NCBI GenBank assembly: GCA_016765295.1
Contig: JAESQF010000134.1
Span: 1 to 64,000 of the forward strand
Origin: Oleispira sp.
Lineage (GTDB): Bacteria; Pseudomonadota; Gammaproteobacteria; Pseudomonadales; Oceanobacteraceae
DNA: 64,000 bases
Direction: 5' to 3'
A program made the translations under genes and the position numbers. Below, piece by piece: positions 38,558-47,042 of this stretch (position 1 is the stretch's first letter; the number at the start of each line of letters is the position of its first letter). The notes under the pieces are model-generated. The model was not told the origin of the DNA. It made no database searches and was given only the letters and a program-made list of their open reading frames with translations.

Positions 38558-38920
38558 ATGAAAAGTTTTTGTATGTATTGTGGCAATAGTAAGCCCGATG
38601 CCCATCAAATATGTGGATCTTGTTTTGCCATTCCAGAAACACATAAAGATCTAATATACTCAATTATCATGTGCCACAGTCCGGACGAACCGCATTTAAA
38701 TTTCTTGAGTATTGGTGAGATTGAAGAGCTATGCGAAGAGATTAGAAAAGGAAACAAGGTTGAAGTAAGCCCTCAGGTTTTTTCTCAGGCTGAGGAAGCT
38801 CTTAGCGCGGTTAGGTCTTTAGGGTCGCCACAGCTAATAAGCAAATTTTCTAGAATATCTTCGCCTATGGTAATGATAATGTTGGCTATGTTGTTGGTGG
38901 GGATTATATTCGGGGCTTAA
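38558..38920 (+). CDS. Zinc-ribbon membrane protein
   Basis: 120 residues from the ATG at 38558 (MKSFCMYCGNSKPDAHQICG); the TTG used by the track overlaps the likely TGGAG ribosome-binding site. CMYC and CGSC pairs form an N-terminal zinc ribbon, and a C-terminal helix (PMVMIMLAMLLVGIIFGA) is a membrane anchor. No function is known. The next ORF starts directly after its stop. Confidence 0.6.
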   Translation: MKSFCMYCGNSKPDAHQICGSCFAIPETHKDLIYSIIMCHSPDEPHLNFLSIGEIEELCEEIRKGNKVEVSPQVFSQAEEALSAVRSLGSPQLISKFSRISSPMVMIMLAMLLVGIIFGA

Positions 38921-39337
38921 ATGTATAAGGCAACTATGCACATAACTCACAAAAAATGGCTTAGCGAATTGGCTGGTGAAGTATCAATCGTCTATTCAGA
39001 CGTGATAAATGAAGAAGCAAATGGGAACATGGTTACCTACGCGTTTGATGTAGAGGCTCTGAATGAGTGGGGACCCGATTCCATAGATGCCTTTCTCAAA
39101 GGCTGTCGCGATTTATATGCATCTAAAAACCCAGTTGAACCCATGTGGTTTTATAGCTGGTTCGACCAGCAATATAGTCAAATTAAAATGGGTGCTGTTT
39201 CTCAACGACATGAGACACTGCCATTTGATTGTGATCTCAATGTGTGTGAACTTCATGTGGTTATACGTGGGTTGATTACTAGTGACTCCGGTCTATTTAC
39301 GAGTGGAAAATTGAATGTGTGGACATCAAGTATTTAA
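38921..39337 (+). CDS. Hypothetical protein
   Basis: A 138-residue soluble protein (MYKATMHITHKKWLSELAGE; NPVEPMWFYSWFDQQYSQI). It begins at the base after the previous stop, so the two are probably one cassette or operon. The stop lies in the left end of attC-like site 8. No family was recognised. Confidence 0.6.
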   Translation: MYKATMHITHKKWLSELAGEVSIVYSDVINEEANGNMVTYAFDVEALNEWGPDSIDAFLKGCRDLYASKNPVEPMWFYSWFDQQYSQIKMGAVSQRHETLPFDCDLNVCELHVVIRGLITSDSGLFTSGKLNVWTSSI

Positions 39338-39388
39338 CAAAAAAAGGCTGACGACGCAAAGAGCGCGCTAGATTTTGGCGTTAGAATG
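39331..39388 (+). repeat. attC-like site 8 (short)
   Basis: TATTTAACAAAAAAAGGC, a short inner region with GCGCGC, then GATTTTGGCGTTAGAAT. About 58 bases; the core GCGTTAGA is good but the inner pairing is weak. Confidence 0.5.
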
Positions 39389-39504
39389 CAAGGATTAAGA
39401 AAATTCTTAGGTAATGCTCTAGCCAAAAGTAAACGTGAATATTAATTTAACGCCTTTGTTTTAAGCGTATACGTCATCAAAAATTTAATAGTAGGTAGTT
39501 TTAT

Positions 39505-39711
39505 ATGAATCAAACTATAAATGGAATTAGTGATAGCACTTTAGTTATTTGTGCTATTACTGTTTTTGCATTTTCTTTTGGGTATGGGCTTCTTTCTCCT
39601 TATCTTAAGAGAAAAGGTGTATCTGAACATAAAATATTAGTAATGGTTAAAGCGTCAGTTGTAATTATATTACTTGGTGGAGTTTATGTTTATCGAAATA
39701 TCTATACCTAA
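39505..39711 (+). CDS. Small two-helix membrane protein
   Basis: A 68-residue protein with two hydrophobic segments (VICAITVFAFSFGYGLL and ASVVIILLGGVYVY) around a basic loop (LKRKGVSEHK). No family was recognised. It lies at the downstream edge of the cassette-like block, just before the transposase remnant. Confidence 0.45.
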   Translation: MNQTINGISDSTLVICAITVFAFSFGYGLLSPYLKRKGVSEHKILVMVKASVVIILLGGVYVYRNIYT

Positions 39712-39718
39712 ATAAGAT

Positions 39719-39900
39719 AATGAAAAAGACGATGAAATTAAATGTCTTAAGAAAGAGTTATCAAAAGCTAAAAAGGAAAATTATTTTCTAAAAAGTAGGA
39801 GCGGTATCTGAAGGATCAAAAGAATTACGATTCAGGTTCATAGTTGACCATGGTGATGATTTTGGCGTCAGATACCTGTGTTGTAAATTGCTTATTGAAT
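39719..39900 (+). pseudogene. Probable IS3-family transposase remnant
   Basis: One frame reads DDEIKCLKKELSKAKKENYF, matching the leucine-zipper end of an IS3-type OrfA; after a stop, another frame reads RFRFIVDHGDDFGVRYLCCK, resembling the start of OrfB. Both are cut short and no terminal repeats were seen. The remnant abuts the 3' end of the desaturase gene. Confidence 0.5.
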
Positions 39901-40824
39901 TCATATGCGGTGCAACTCACTTCTGTTGGGTAAGTCTTCAGGTGTTTTAATATTCCAGACCAGACCCAGCTTTTTCAGTATTAATAACATCCACCAACCT
40001 GGATCGGTTTGATTCGCATTTATGCCAAGCAGGGCAGAGCCTGGAAAAGCGTGATGATTGTTATGCCAACACTCCCCCATAGTAATGAGGCCGCAGAATT
40101 TAATGTTGTACCCCTGAACAGCAGCCCCTTTGACATGCCACTCACTGTGTCCTTTATTATGTGCAAAATAGCCGATTAACCAGTGCCCTGTTATCGATAC
40201 ACAAACGCGCAAACATACCCCCCACACAACCCAGCTAACGCCGCCAAGAAAAAATAAACACAGGGCAAGTGGTAGCTGCTGCCACATCCACGTCTTTTCA
40301 ATAAATTGATAAAACCGACTATTAGAAATATGACTATCAGGCTGGAATTCGGGTGGATGCTGTAATTTAATATCGCAATGTATTTGCCAGAAACCATCTT
40401 TTAAAAAGGATGTTTTATGGCCAAAGTAGGCATGGCAACGCTTTTGCCGTTGTGCCCAATCTCTAAGGTCATGGGTGTGCATCATACCTATAGGCCCAGC
40501 GAGTCCAACCAGTACGCCTAAATACACAAACAAATACTCAAGCCACCGTGGGCACTCATAACTATGGTGAATAAAGCGGCGATGCATGCCCAATGAATGG
40601 CCAAAACAGAGCGTAATACCAGAGGTGACTAAAAACACCGCGAGTGTCTCTATGCTTGCACTATAGTATCCGCCTACAACCCCTATCAAACTCATGGTAA
40701 TAACCCATAGGGACTTGGTAGGGGCCCAAGATACACTGCCTTCAAAAGCGTTGCTTGTTGGGGTATCAACTATGCGAGGGTTGTCGTAGTCAGGCACCTG
40801 AATATTATCCGGCTTCACGGGCAA
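39901..40824 (-). CDS. Fatty-acid desaturase family protein
   Basis: A 307-residue membrane di-iron enzyme. Histidine boxes are HRRFIHH (about residue 81), HTHDLRDWAQRQKRCH (about 115) and CWHNNHHAFP (about 260), with four or more hydrophobic segments. The second box departs from the usual HRxHH of acyl-CoA desaturases. It probably introduces a double bond into an acyl chain; substrate and position are unknown. The start overlaps the upstream gene by 20 bases, so they form an operon. Confidence 0.8.
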   Translation of the reverse strand: MPVKPDNIQVPDYDNPRIVDTPTSNAFEGSVSWAPTKSLWVITMSLIGVVGGYYSASIETLAVFLVTSGITLCFGHSLGMHRRFIHHSYECPRWLEYLFVYLGVLVGLAGPIGMMHTHDLRDWAQRQKRCHAYFGHKTSFLKDGFWQIHCDIKLQHPPEFQPDSHISNSRFYQFIEKTWMWQQLPLALCLFFLGGVSWVVWGVCLRVCVSITGHWLIGYFAHNKGHSEWHVKGAAVQGYNIKFCGLITMGECWHNNHHAFPGSALLGINANQTDPGWWMLLILKKLGLVWNIKTPEDLPNRSELHRI

Positions 40825-41740
40825 TTACCTCGCTTATCAGGAAATTGGCAGCGGTACTAACGCCATAGCGTTCAATGGGGGCGAAGTACCAATAAGGGTC
40901 GAGTGTGCGTTCAAAGTCGATGGTTAACGTAATGCGAGTATGTTGGGCATCAATTTTGTCTAGTTGAATTTCAGTGCCCTGAAGATGTAAATAATTAGAC
41001 AGGTAACTACTGTCCTCTAGAAATGTCGTTTTGATGCGATTCTCTTCCACCGCACTAATTTCAAGCAATATACGGCCTTCATGAACATTGGTTACAAACC
41101 AGCGATAATAACGAATGTGGATTTTATGCACATCGCCAGGTGTTAGCGATCCTGCTTCAATTTTATAGGGCATGGGGAACAGGGTTAAAAACCAGGGGCG
41201 TGATTTTTGTAAATCCATGGGTTGAATCAAATTTTGTTTGATATCGCTTATGCTACTTTGCACCACTCGTGTCACCACCACTTGTTCATTGCGGTTAAAG
41301 CTAAGTTCAGGGCTCAAACCTTCAAAAGCAGATGCAATAATAAGTAGGGGCAGCACTTGAATGTTCAAAGTACTCCTACCACGTTTTTTTGCCTTTTCGC
41401 GTATAGAGTCGAAGAGAAACATAATAAGTATAATAAACAAATAAATGGGCATGGCCATCACTACACAGACAAAGCCTTCAAATAACACCACAGAACTGCC
41501 GAGCATAATGATAAAGGCATCGATCAATCGGTTTTGATAACGCTTCTTTAAACTCATTGTCTCATCAGGGTCACGTACTTGAATCAACAACAGCGCAATA
41601 AAAAAGGGAATGCCAACATAAAGTAATGCTGTTTCATGAAAATTATATTCACCGAGTAATCTTACGCCAATAGACAGTATCGCAATGCCCACGGCTAGCA
41701 TAAGTACCTTGGGTTTGTTTCGGAAGTACGTGTTTTTCAA
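40805..41740 (-). CDS. Membrane protein with C-terminal lipid-binding-like domain
   Basis: A 311-residue protein with about four N-terminal hydrophobic segments (to about residue 112) and a soluble C-terminal half, possibly of the START/SRPBCC type (ITLTIDFERTLDPYWYFAPI near the end). The segment LPLLIIASAFEGLSPE links them. No named family was assigned. It is the first gene of a two-gene unit with the desaturase, so a role in lipid or membrane response is inferred. Confidence 0.55.
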   Translation of the reverse strand: MKNTYFRNKPKVLMLAVGIAILSIGVRLLGEYNFHETALLYVGIPFFIALLLIQVRDPDETMSLKKRYQNRLIDAFIIMLGSSVVLFEGFVCVVMAMPIYLFIILIMFLFDSIREKAKKRGRSTLNIQVLPLLIIASAFEGLSPELSFNRNEQVVVTRVVQSSISDIKQNLIQPMDLQKSRPWFLTLFPMPYKIEAGSLTPGDVHKIHIRYYRWFVTNVHEGRILLEISAVEENRIKTTFLEDSSYLSNYLHLQGTEIQLDKIDAQHTRITLTIDFERTLDPYWYFAPIERYGVSTAANFLISEVIAREAG

Positions 41741-42170
41741 TGAGCAGTCCTTGGCGTATTAGGGTTGGGATTAGTATAAAGGTCTGAATCGGATTTTATA
41801 GCCAAATTATAAATTACGGAGGATTACAGTATGATTAATCATCCTCACCGCACACGCCTTTATAGCCATAATAAGTAATGGACATAGTTGTACCGCATAA
41901 ATACGATAATAACCTTAAGGGCACCTCTCATTAATGGATTTAAGACTCCGCGTTTTACTTTTTTGAAAGGCAATAAATAGACGTAAATATTCAAGTTATG
42001 CATTACAAAGGTATTACGTAAGCCTTTCTTCGGCTGTGATAGAAATAGGAAAGCCGCTTAAGTGCTGAATCTAGCATCTTTGCTTTAAGGCCAGTTACTG
42101 GCCTTTTTATTTAAGCTCGTGTTGCCGTTATTATATGAACTCAGCACTTACAGACAAATATTAATACGAC
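41741..42170. other. 430-base intergenic region without a recognised gene
   Basis: It holds only short ORFs with no recognisable product. A hairpin AAGGCCAG-TTA-CTGGCCTT followed by TTTAT (42087-42110) is a terminator oriented rightward or working in both directions. AAGCCTTTC...GAAAGCCGCTT near 42020-42060 may form another stem. The upstream side should hold the promoter for the leftward desaturase unit. Confidence 0.5.
42087..42110. terminator. Hairpin terminator downstream of the old-yellow-enzyme gene
   Basis: AAGGCCAG-TTA-CTGGCCTT with flanking T-run on the right and TTAAAG on the left. It lies 60 bases past the end of the leftward oxidoreductase gene. Confidence 0.6.
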
Positions 42171-43304
42171 TTAAACCAGCTGCATCAAACTATCTTTCGA
42201 ATAATCCTGTAATTCATCCAAACGATTTTCTCGAACTTTAATAACCCATTCAGGGTCTTGAATTAAAGCGCGGCCAACCGCTACCAGTTCAAATTCATTT
42301 TGTGCAACTCTTTCAGCGAGTTGAGTAATTGAACTGGCTTCAATACCTGCTTTAGCAGACATTTCCATACCGTGTTCAGCACCGACGAAGCTAGTATTCA
42401 AACCCACGCTACCTACTGTGATTACTGGCTTACCGGTTAACTTTTTAGTCCAACCGGCTAGGTTTAAATTGCCATCAACAGGGGAGTTCTCAAATTCTTT
42501 TTCCCAATAGCGACGGGTACTGCAATGGAAAATATCCACGCCGGCATCAACTAGAGGGGTTAAGAACGCTTTTAGCTCTTCAGGAGTTTGTACTAAGCGC
42601 GCATCATAATCTTGTTGTTTCCATTGTGAGAAACGGAAAATGATGGGGAAGTCTGCACCGACACGGGCGCGGATAGCACTTACAATTTCAGCGGCAAATT
42701 TAGTGCGAGCAACTAAGTCACCACCATAACTATCATCGCGTACGTTGGTGCCTTCCCAGAAGAACTGGTCGATTAAATAACCGTGTGCGCCATGAATCTC
42801 AACCGCATCAAAACCGACTTCTTTGGCATCGGCTGCAGCTTGCGCAAACGCTTCAACTACGTCATCGATATCTTGCTGAGACATCGCAATACCGTTTTTC
42901 TTACCCGGCATAAACAAACCTGAAGGACTATAACCCGGTACTGAAGGATCAGGATCTGCGCCTTCTTTACGCACAGAGCCGACATGCCATAGCTGAGGTG
43001 CAATCTTGCCGCCTTTTGCATGTACGGCATCAACCACTTTTTTCCAGCCAGCCATCGCTGCTTCACCATGAATGGCAGGAACACGAGGATAACCATTTGC
43101 AGCTTTATGGCCAACGGTTGTTCCTTCGGTAATAATTAAGCCCACTTCGTTTTCAGCACGACGTGCGTAATAAGCCACGACTAAATCATTAGGCACGCCA
43201 CCCGGTGAAAATGTGCGTGTCATTGGCGCCATAACAATGCGGTTTTTTAATGACAGTGGACCTAACTCAATAGGTTGAAATAATGGAGATAAAGAAGTGC
43301 TCAT
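42171..43304 (-). CDS. NADH:flavin oxidoreductase, old yellow enzyme family
   Basis: A 377-residue FMN barrel protein: LFQPIELGPLSLKNRIVMAP at the start, the substrate-site HGAHGYLIDQFFWEGTNVRDD and FAEIVSAIRARVGADFPIIF, ending with LVAVGRALIQDPEWV. It reduces activated alkenes, nitro compounds or enals. It lies 28 bases downstream of a TetR gene on the same strand, as in nemR-nemA type units, so induction by electrophiles is likely. Confidence 0.9.
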   Translation of the reverse strand: MSTSLSPLFQPIELGPLSLKNRIVMAPMTRTFSPGGVPNDLVVAYYARRAENEVGLIITEGTTVGHKAANGYPRVPAIHGEAAMAGWKKVVDAVHAKGGKIAPQLWHVGSVRKEGADPDPSVPGYSPSGLFMPGKKNGIAMSQQDIDDVVEAFAQAAADAKEVGFDAVEIHGAHGYLIDQFFWEGTNVRDDSYGGDLVARTKFAAEIVSAIRARVGADFPIIFRFSQWKQQDYDARLVQTPEELKAFLTPLVDAGVDIFHCSTRRYWEKEFENSPVDGNLNLAGWTKKLTGKPVITVGSVGLNTSFVGAEHGMEMSAKAGIEASSITQLAERVAQNEFELVAVGRALIQDPEWVIKVRENRLDELQDYSKDSLMQLV

Positions 43305-43332
43305 AGTTTTCCTATTTATTCTGATGGCTTAT

Positions 43333-43932
43333 TTAAGGTTTGATAAGGTGTTCAAATTGTTTCATCGTTTGCTGAAACAAATCTTTTCCGTGCAAGCGCG
43401 CGTAATACAGTGCGCCCTTACAACTAAAAATAAATAAACTGGCTAACGCCCGAGGGTTTTGATTAGCCGTAAATTCGTTATTCTCGATGCCGTCTTGCAT
43501 CACTTGAGTTACCCAATCCAGTTCGTAATCATCTAAGGCTTTCACACGCTCTTTAATCGAGTCAGGTAGCTTATTTAGGTCACTATAAAAGGCACTGATA
43601 GGGCAGAGCTTTTGCTCATTCAGGCTGTGTTTCATGGCCGCACGTACGTAGCGCTCTAACTTGTTCCAATTAGACGTCGCCTTCGCATCAAAGTGCGATA
43701 TTCCTTGCTCAAACCAATCTTGCGTCCAATCACAGAGCGCCAAGCCTAAATCGACTTTCTTAGGAAAGTGATGGTGCACGCTGGCCTTGGTGATGCCTAA
43801 GTGACGAGAGATATCGAGATAGCTAAAACCCTCAAAACCATTGGCGCGCAGCATATCGGCAGAGTATTCAATAATCTGTTGGCGCGTGCTTAGTGGTTCT
43901 ATTTTGGGTGCTGCTTTGGCTTTCGCATTCAT
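43333..43932 (-). CDS. TetR-family repressor
   Basis: A 199-residue TetR protein with an N-terminal HTH (GFSYLDISRHLGITKASVHHHFPKKVDLGLAL, about residues 35-66) and a helical ligand domain. Upstream of its start (43981-44004) is a perfect palindrome typical of this family, so it probably represses itself and the downstream oxidoreductase. Confidence 0.9.
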   Translation of the reverse strand: MNAKAKAAPKIEPLSTRQQIIEYSADMLRANGFEGFSYLDISRHLGITKASVHHHFPKKVDLGLALCDWTQDWFEQGISHFDAKATSNWNKLERYVRAAMKHSLNEQKLCPISAFYSDLNKLPDSIKERVKALDDYELDWVTQVMQDGIENNEFTANQNPRALASLFIFSCKGALYYARLHGKDLFQQTMKQFEHLIKP

Positions 43933-43980
43933 AAGCTGTGTATTACTAAAATGTGATATGGATATAGTTGAACATAACTC

Positions 43981-44004
43981 AGCCTACCTACTGGTAGGTA
44001 GGCT
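43981..44004. promoter_or_regulatory. TetR operator palindrome
   Basis: AGCCTACCTAC-TG-GTAGGTAGGCT, perfect 11-bp arms, 49 bases upstream of the TetR start. The CTACCTAC/GTAGGTAG motif is common for TetR-type operators controlling oxidoreductases. Confidence 0.8.
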
Positions 44005-44184
44005 GGTCAAGAAGGGAATTGTAAAGGAAGGTAGCAAGGTGCTTTTGTGCTCAAATATACAAAAGGCTATTTCTGATGCGTTGTAGGATGGGTATAAATA
44101 GAAAAATTCAGACTGAATCCGTGTATTATTAACATGTTAGGTGCCAATAGATAATGAATAGCATCGTAAAAATAGTGGATATGA

Positions 44185-44538
44185 ATGTACAACAATCGAG
44201 ATATTATCGTGCGACTGCGTGAGCAAATTCCGTCGTTCGAATGTGTAAAAGGTTGCCACGATTGCTGTGGCCCAGTGACGACGTCTTCGGAAGAGATGTC
44301 ACGCTTACCCGTGAAATCTGATGCCGAGCATGATGCTGCATTGAATGACTTCAGGTGCGTACACCTTGGGCCTGATGGCTGCACTGTGTATGAAGACCGA
44401 CCTTTGATCTGCCGCCTGTTTGGTACCACACCTCGTATGTCCTGCCCAAATGACCGTCGCCCAGAAGATATGGTCGACGAAGAGGTTGAGCTTGATGTTC
44501 ATCACTTCATCGCTAATACACGGCAGGTATTGGTATAG
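44185..44538 (+). CDS. YkgJ-family cysteine-cluster protein
   Basis: A 117-residue protein with clustered cysteines: CVKGCHDCC near residue 24, then CVHLGPDGCTVYEDRPLICR near residue 69. This matches the YkgJ-type zinc- or iron-binding family of unknown role. It is a single gene; its end overlaps the long ORF reported for the next gene but not that gene's likely start. Confidence 0.8.
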   Translation: MYNNRDIIVRLREQIPSFECVKGCHDCCGPVTTSSEEMSRLPVKSDAEHDAALNDFRCVHLGPDGCTVYEDRPLICRLFGTTPRMSCPNDRRPEDMVDEEVELDVHHFIANTRQVLV

Positions 44539-44569
44539 CCCAATAATCGTTAGTTCTTTATGGATAAAT

Positions 44570-45067
44570 ATGGACATTAGTCTTAGGCAAGTCAGGGATA
44601 CTGAATTCGATGCGGTTTATGGAATACTTCATGAAAATGCCACTTGGCTTTTATCGAAGGACATTATTCAGTGGCCACTTGATTGGCTTGAATCAATACG
44701 CCCTGAGATAAGAGCTTCAATCGAAGCTGAATTATTTTATGCGGTTGAGATTGATAATACTTTAGCTGCCGTATTAGAGATCCGATCTGCTCCTGAGTTA
44801 TTGTGGGGTAATAATCAAGATGACGCTCACTATATTCATAAGCTTGCTATTCAACGACAATATTCTGATCGTGGTTTAGGACGAAATATTCTTGATGTAA
44901 TTAAGTCGAAAGCGCAGCAGGAAAATATAAAATATCTACGCTTAGATTGTGTTGCGCATAACGATAAACTCAGAGAGTATTATGAATCCTGTGGGTTTAA
45001 CTTAAAAGGTATCGTAGATGCTGGGGAAGTTAATCTTGCGTTGTATGAACATCAAATTCAAAACTAA
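44570..45067 (+). CDS. GNAT-family N-acetyltransferase
   Basis: 165 residues from the ATG at 44570 (MDISLRQVRDTEFDAVYGIL). The track start at 44420 lies within the YkgJ gene. The acetyl-CoA motif is IHKLAIQRQYSDRGLGRNIL (R-x-x-G-x-G/A type), followed by YLRLDCVAHNDKLREYYESC. The acceptor is unknown. A weak attC-like trace follows the stop. Confidence 0.85.
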   Translation: MDISLRQVRDTEFDAVYGILHENATWLLSKDIIQWPLDWLESIRPEIRASIEAELFYAVEIDNTLAAVLEIRSAPELLWGNNQDDAHYIHKLAIQRQYSDRGLGRNILDVIKSKAQQENIKYLRLDCVAHNDKLREYYESCGFNLKGIVDAGEVNLALYEHQIQN

Positions 45068-45106
45068 CACATGTCGCACTAATTTTTAAAATCTAAGGTA
45101 ATATGA

Positions 45107-45514
45107 ATGGAATCAATACTTAAATGCATTTTGTACGCAATATCTTTGGTTGCTTTAGTCACTGGGTTAAATGTTCTAATCGGTGGCGCCGCAGCAATTC
45201 CAGGGTCTTCTGGGGCAGTTGAAGCCACAGTGGATAATGAGCTAAGGTTTTTCTCAGCATTCTGGATAGCCTACGGAGCCTTTTGTTTTTGGGTTGCTAG
45301 AAACATAAAAGAACAAAGGTTTTTTATTCCTTTAATCGCATCGGTATTTTTCCTCAGTGGTCTTGGGCGATTAATTTCAATACTGTTAATTGGCCCACCT
45401 TCAAGTATTTTAATCCCGCCAATGATTCTTGAATTAGTCATGCCAATAGTGATGGCTATGATCTACCGGAAACTCTATATAAAGAATATGACAAGTGTTC
45501 AAGCGGGTATGTAA
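45107..45514 (+). CDS. DUF4345-like four-helix membrane protein
   Basis: A 135-residue membrane protein with four hydrophobic segments. The pattern VDNELRFFSAFWIAYGAFCFW followed by FFLSGLGRLISIL is that of DUF4345. Function is unknown. It is a stand-alone gene between the acetyltransferase and the hydrolase, with short AT-rich gaps. Confidence 0.7.
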   Translation: MESILKCILYAISLVALVTGLNVLIGGAAAIPGSSGAVEATVDNELRFFSAFWIAYGAFCFWVARNIKEQRFFIPLIASVFFLSGLGRLISILLIGPPSSILIPPMILELVMPIVMAMIYRKLYIKNMTSVQAGM

Positions 45515-45577
45515 GTTTGTACTAGCTAACGTAGCGGTTAGGTTATAAGCATTAGTTTTAAAAGGAAGTCCGTAAAT

Positions 45578-46444
45578 ATGTATTCATTGGAAGAATGGAA
45601 AAAATCGGGTGAGATAATTCACTATAAAGGAAATGAAATATTTTATAGAGATGAAGGTGAGGGGGATGTCATTTTATGCATTCATGGATACCCATCCTCG
45701 TCGTGGGATTGGCATAAAATATGGCCAGAGATAACTAAGAATCACAGGGTGATTGCGCTGGATATGCTGGGCTTTGGCTTCTCCAGTAAGCCTGAAGAAT
45801 ATAACTACAGTATCGCTGATCAAACTGATATTCATTTAGAATTACTCAAGTCTTTAGGTATAAAGTCATTCCAAATATTGGCACATGATTTTGGTATATT
45901 TATTGGTCAGGAGTTAGTCGCTAGAAATGATCTTGGTGAATTAGATGGATTCAAAGTTAACTCCCTTTGTGCAATGAGTGGCTCTATCTTCCCTGAATTA
46001 TACAATCCTAGACTTATACAGCGGCTGTTATTAAGCCCAGTAGGGTGGTTGATTCAGAAATTGTTTACAGAAGACAAGTTCTGTACAAATTTATCCTCGG
46101 TATTTGGCGCCAATACTCAACCAACTAAGCGTGAACTCAGTTCGTATTGGTTCCTATTGAAATATAATTCTGGGGATAAAATGGTAGGTAAGCTGCTTTT
46201 TTATATAGCAGATAGAAAAACAGACGGTGATAGATGGGTAGAAGCGTGGCAGGAAACAAAGTTACCCGTTTTATTGATCATTGGCTTGGCTGATCCTATG
46301 TATGGTGCAGGTAGTATTGATCGCTATAAGGTTTTGACTAAACAGAAAAATTTAGCATGTTTAAAGGATATAGGGCACTTCCCCCAAGTTGAAAGTCCTA
46401 CAGAAGTAGTTGATGTTTATAAAGAGTTTTTAAAGAGTTTGTAG
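45578..46444 (+). CDS. Alpha/beta hydrolase with aspartate nucleophile
   Basis: A 288-residue hydrolase of the epoxide hydrolase/haloalkane dehalogenase type. It has the oxyanion HGYPSSSWDWHKIW near residue 33, nucleophile elbow ILAHDFGIFIGQE with Asp rather than Ser, and catalytic His in IGHFPQVESP. GLADPMYGAG may supply the acid. The substrate is unknown. A decayed attC-like sequence follows its stop, so it may be an old cassette gene. Confidence 0.8.
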   Translation: MYSLEEWKKSGEIIHYKGNEIFYRDEGEGDVILCIHGYPSSSWDWHKIWPEITKNHRVIALDMLGFGFSSKPEEYNYSIADQTDIHLELLKSLGIKSFQILAHDFGIFIGQELVARNDLGELDGFKVNSLCAMSGSIFPELYNPRLIQRLLLSPVGWLIQKLFTEDKFCTNLSSVFGANTQPTKRELSSYWFLLKYNSGDKMVGKLLFYIADRKTDGDRWVEAWQETKLPVLLIIGLADPMYGAGSIDRYKVLTKQKNLACLKDIGHFPQVESPTEVVDVYKEFLKSL

Positions 46445-46452
46445 GTAATCCA

Positions 46453-46510
46453 ATAACCAACAAATACTCAACTAATGACGGCCGCTGAAAATTCTTAGGT
46501 CTTATGCTGA
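46453..46510 (+). repeat. Decayed attC-like sequence after the hydrolase
   Basis: ATAACCAACAAATAC, then GGCCGCTGAAAATTCTTAGG and TCTTATGCTG. The right part matches the end of site 4 (CCGCCGAAAATTCTAGG CGTTATGC) with few changes. It is shorter than site 4, so an inner deletion is likely. Confidence 0.5.
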
Positions 46511-46598
46511 AGTATAAATATAAATTCACTACTGACATAGGCTGTCAGTAGTACTACGAGATACTTAAGAATCACTATAACCTTAATAGGAAAATTAT

Positions 46599-46994
46599 AT
46601 GATTCATGGAAGTTGTTGCTGTGAGGCGATAAAGTTTACGCTCTCTGCTAAACCAAAATTCCTAGGTATATGCCACTGTAGTCGCTGTAGGAAGTTGGGA
46701 ACCTCTGAATTTTTTATGGTTGAAAAGAGTAGCCTTGAATGGGTATCGGGTAAAGAACGGGTCATGGAATACGTACCAGAAGAACCTTATAAATATAAAA
46801 GATGCTTTTGTGGAAAGTGCGGCTCCAGCCTCGGCGAAATTTTGTCAAAAGATGATGAGTTTCCAATAGCCGCCAATACTCTTGATTCTGATCCAGGTAT
46901 TGATGTTTGGTTTCATGAGCATGTCGCTTCTAAACCATCGTGGCAGCTCACTCATGAAGATGTGAAGTTGTTTGAGGGTGATCCTCATGAATAA
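46599..46994 (+). CDS. GFA-family (glutathione-dependent formaldehyde-activating-like) protein
   Basis: A 131-residue zinc protein of the GFA/CENP-V fold: GSCCCEAIKF, ICHCSRCRK and CFCGKCGSSLG supply the cysteines. Members are loosely tied to formaldehyde-glutathione chemistry, but most have no proven role. It stands alone, in the same direction as its neighbours. Confidence 0.85.
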   Translation: MIHGSCCCEAIKFTLSAKPKFLGICHCSRCRKLGTSEFFMVEKSSLEWVSGKERVMEYVPEEPYKYKRCFCGKCGSSLGEILSKDDEFPIAANTLDSDPGIDVWFHEHVASKPSWQLTHEDVKLFEGDPHE

Positions 46995-47042
46995 CAGACT
47001 GTGGGTAAGTCTTACTGAATTAACCTATCAAAGAGTATTACT

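Noticed and set aside
41741-42170. Small plus-strand gene starting ATGATTAATCATCCTCACCG near 41832
   Set aside because: It has an AGGAGGA-like... GGAGGATT upstream, but the frame closes quickly and the product shows no recognisable features, so it was not listed as a gene.
45532-45552. TAACGTAGCGGTTAGGTTATAAGC as a complete attC site
   Set aside because: Only about 24 bases with no room for the inner stem; at most a deleted relic, mentioned within the decayed-site finding.
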